Source: Oceanobacillus iheyensis HTE831 (GTDB lineage: Bacteria > Bacillota > Bacilli > Bacillales > Amphibacillaceae). From it: 64,000 nucleotides of DNA. Positions within the stretch are counted from its first letter, which is position 1; each line of letters opens with the position of its first letter. The notes below the pieces were generated by a model, which worked only from the letters and a program-made list of their open reading frames with translations, was not told the DNA's origin and searched no databases. The stretch spans positions 2,892,501-2,956,500 of the forward strand of contig NC_004193.1 of NCBI RefSeq assembly GCF_000011245.1. The letters run 5' to 3'. The translations under genes were made by a program, and so were the position numbers. Below, one piece after another: positions 63,248 to 64,000 of the stretch.

Positions 63248-64000
63248 TTATACTGAAAGACTCTCTGTAAATTTGACCCTGCTGACAAATTCAATAGAAC
63301 AATCATCACGGAACTCATGAACCGGTTCATTAAGTTCCAACGTATTGTCACCTCTCGAATTAGAAAACTGATGAAACTTTCCGTTCAAGGTTTTTGTGCC
63401 ATGTTTCACCTTCACTAAATAAGATCCAGGACTCGGAAAAATGGATTTTTCGCTTGGATGAACTATTATATTTCCATTTATTTTATACTGGAGAACATGA
63501 ACGCTTACCTCGTAATTTGATCCTAAATAATAAGGAACCAAATCCACATTCCCTTCCTGTATTAATCCCCTTACAAGGGTAGAACTTATCTTTTCTTGCA
63601 AGTAGGTTTTTTTCGGGATAACCGATAAACCAAACCCTAACTTTTCCGATTCTTTTTGGAGGTATGTGGTGTTCCCCTGTGCCTTAAAACCAAATGTGAA
63701 GTCAAAACCTACAACGACATGTTTTGTATTCGAATTAACGATATATTTTTGGATGAATTCAGCCGGAAGGAGTGAAGCGAAAGTGTAATCAAACTCCATG
63801 ACAAATAACTTATCCACTCCTATAGATTCCATTTTTTTGATTTTTTGGGATAATGACATTAGGTACTTACGATTCTTATCACCTTTTAACACTTCATCCG
63901 GATGTGGACTAAATGTCATTGCTGTAAATAAGATATTTTGCTTTCTCGCAAGTTCCTTGGCATGCTTTAATAATTCTTGATGACCTAAGTGGACCCCATC
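63248..64000 (-). CDS. RibF-like FAD synthetase paralogue with no recognisable riboflavin-kinase motif, 5' end off the window
   Basis: At least 250 residues; the N-terminus lies beyond the window. The FMN adenylyltransferase part is clear: DGVHLGHQELLKHAKE, TFSPHPDEVL, VVGFDFTFGFKAQGN and ISSTLVRGLIQEGNVD. After that, the riboflavin-kinase domain of normal RibF (GRGRxLGFPTAN) is not recognisable; instead there is a beta-rich stretch ending FVSRVKFTESLSV. Being next to hpaC suggests it makes extra FAD for the FAD-using monooxygenase. The kinase-like tail may still be a degenerate barrel. Confidence 0.82.
   Translation of the reverse strand, partial: DGVHLGHQELLKHAKELARKQNILFTAMTFSPHPDEVLKGDKNRKYLMSLSQKIKKMESIGVDKLFVMEFDYTFASLLPAEFIQKYIVNSNTKHVVVGFDFTFGFKAQGNTTYLQKESEKLGFGLSVIPKKTYLQEKISSTLVRGLIQEGNVDLVPYYLGSNYEVSVHVLQYKINGNIIVHPSEKSIFPSPGSYLVKVKHGTKTLNGKFHQFSNSRGDNTLELNEPVHEFRDDCSIEFVSRVKFTESLSV

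Overview
The window looks like chromosome of a low-GC, Gram-positive, spore-former-type Bacillaceae, most like the moderately halophilic Oceanobacillus/Virgibacillus group. The reasons are A+T-rich DNA with strong AAGGAGG-type ribosome binding sites, a lia cell-envelope stress cluster, a des/desKR cold-sensing cassette, class III fructose-1,6-bisphosphatase, a ysfBCD-like glycolate oxidase block, a BCCT osmoprotectant carrier, and TRAP and TTT uptake systems. The species assignment is an inference. No rRNA, tRNA, transposase, phage or CRISPR was seen.

Layout. 1-8.0 kb: uronate (kdu) catabolism with a TRAP transporter, read leftward from a promoter that carries cre-like and IclR-type operator sites and diverges from an IclR regulator. 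8.0-9.2 kb: a structured repeat element and an SDR gene whose only plausible start is ATT. 9.4-13.0 kb: lia cluster (membrane protein, PspA/LiaH, LiaF, LiaS, LiaR). 14.2-21.2 kb: an SSS transporter, a creatinase-like M24 protein, a CdaR-type regulator and glcD-glcF; this block is bracketed by two arrays of the same 52-bp hairpin repeat. 21.6-26 kb: glpQ with a Pho box, a BCCT carrier with a non-canonical start, and an ATPase with one dead and one live P-loop. 26.1-34 kb: D-glucarate/galactarate catabolism (gudD, KDG dehydratase, dioxovalerate dehydrogenase, tctABC transporter, GntR regulator). 34.1-40.2 kb: a second sugar-acid-like catabolic cluster of unknown substrate with its own GntR regulator and matching operators. 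40.4-47.7 kb: aprX, desR, desK, des, a small regulatory/membrane pair and a MORN protein; the des-to-47 kb block is bracketed by inverted copies of a 122-bp hairpin element. 48-52.3 kb: GNAT, secreted nuclease, fbp, and between the last two a glycine riboswitch with a terminator but no gene behind it. 52.5-64 kb: a TRAP transporter and a 4-hydroxyphenylacetate (homoprotocatechuate) degradation cluster running off the right edge.

Most of the window is dedicated to taking up and oxidising organic acids: uronates, glycolate, glucarate, an unknown acid, and 4-hydroxyphenylacetate. Each block pairs transporter or enzymes with a local regulator, and two have cre-like sites that suggest carbon catabolite control. 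The strongest candidates for something undescribed are: the orphan 3' glycine riboswitch facing a nuclease gene; two genes with apparent ATT/ATC start codons; the 52-bp repeat arrays and 122-bp inverted elements that bracket gene blocks; the 34-40 kb catabolic cluster with an atypical enolase-superfamily enzyme; and a DapA-type enzyme that may replace both HpaH and HpaI.
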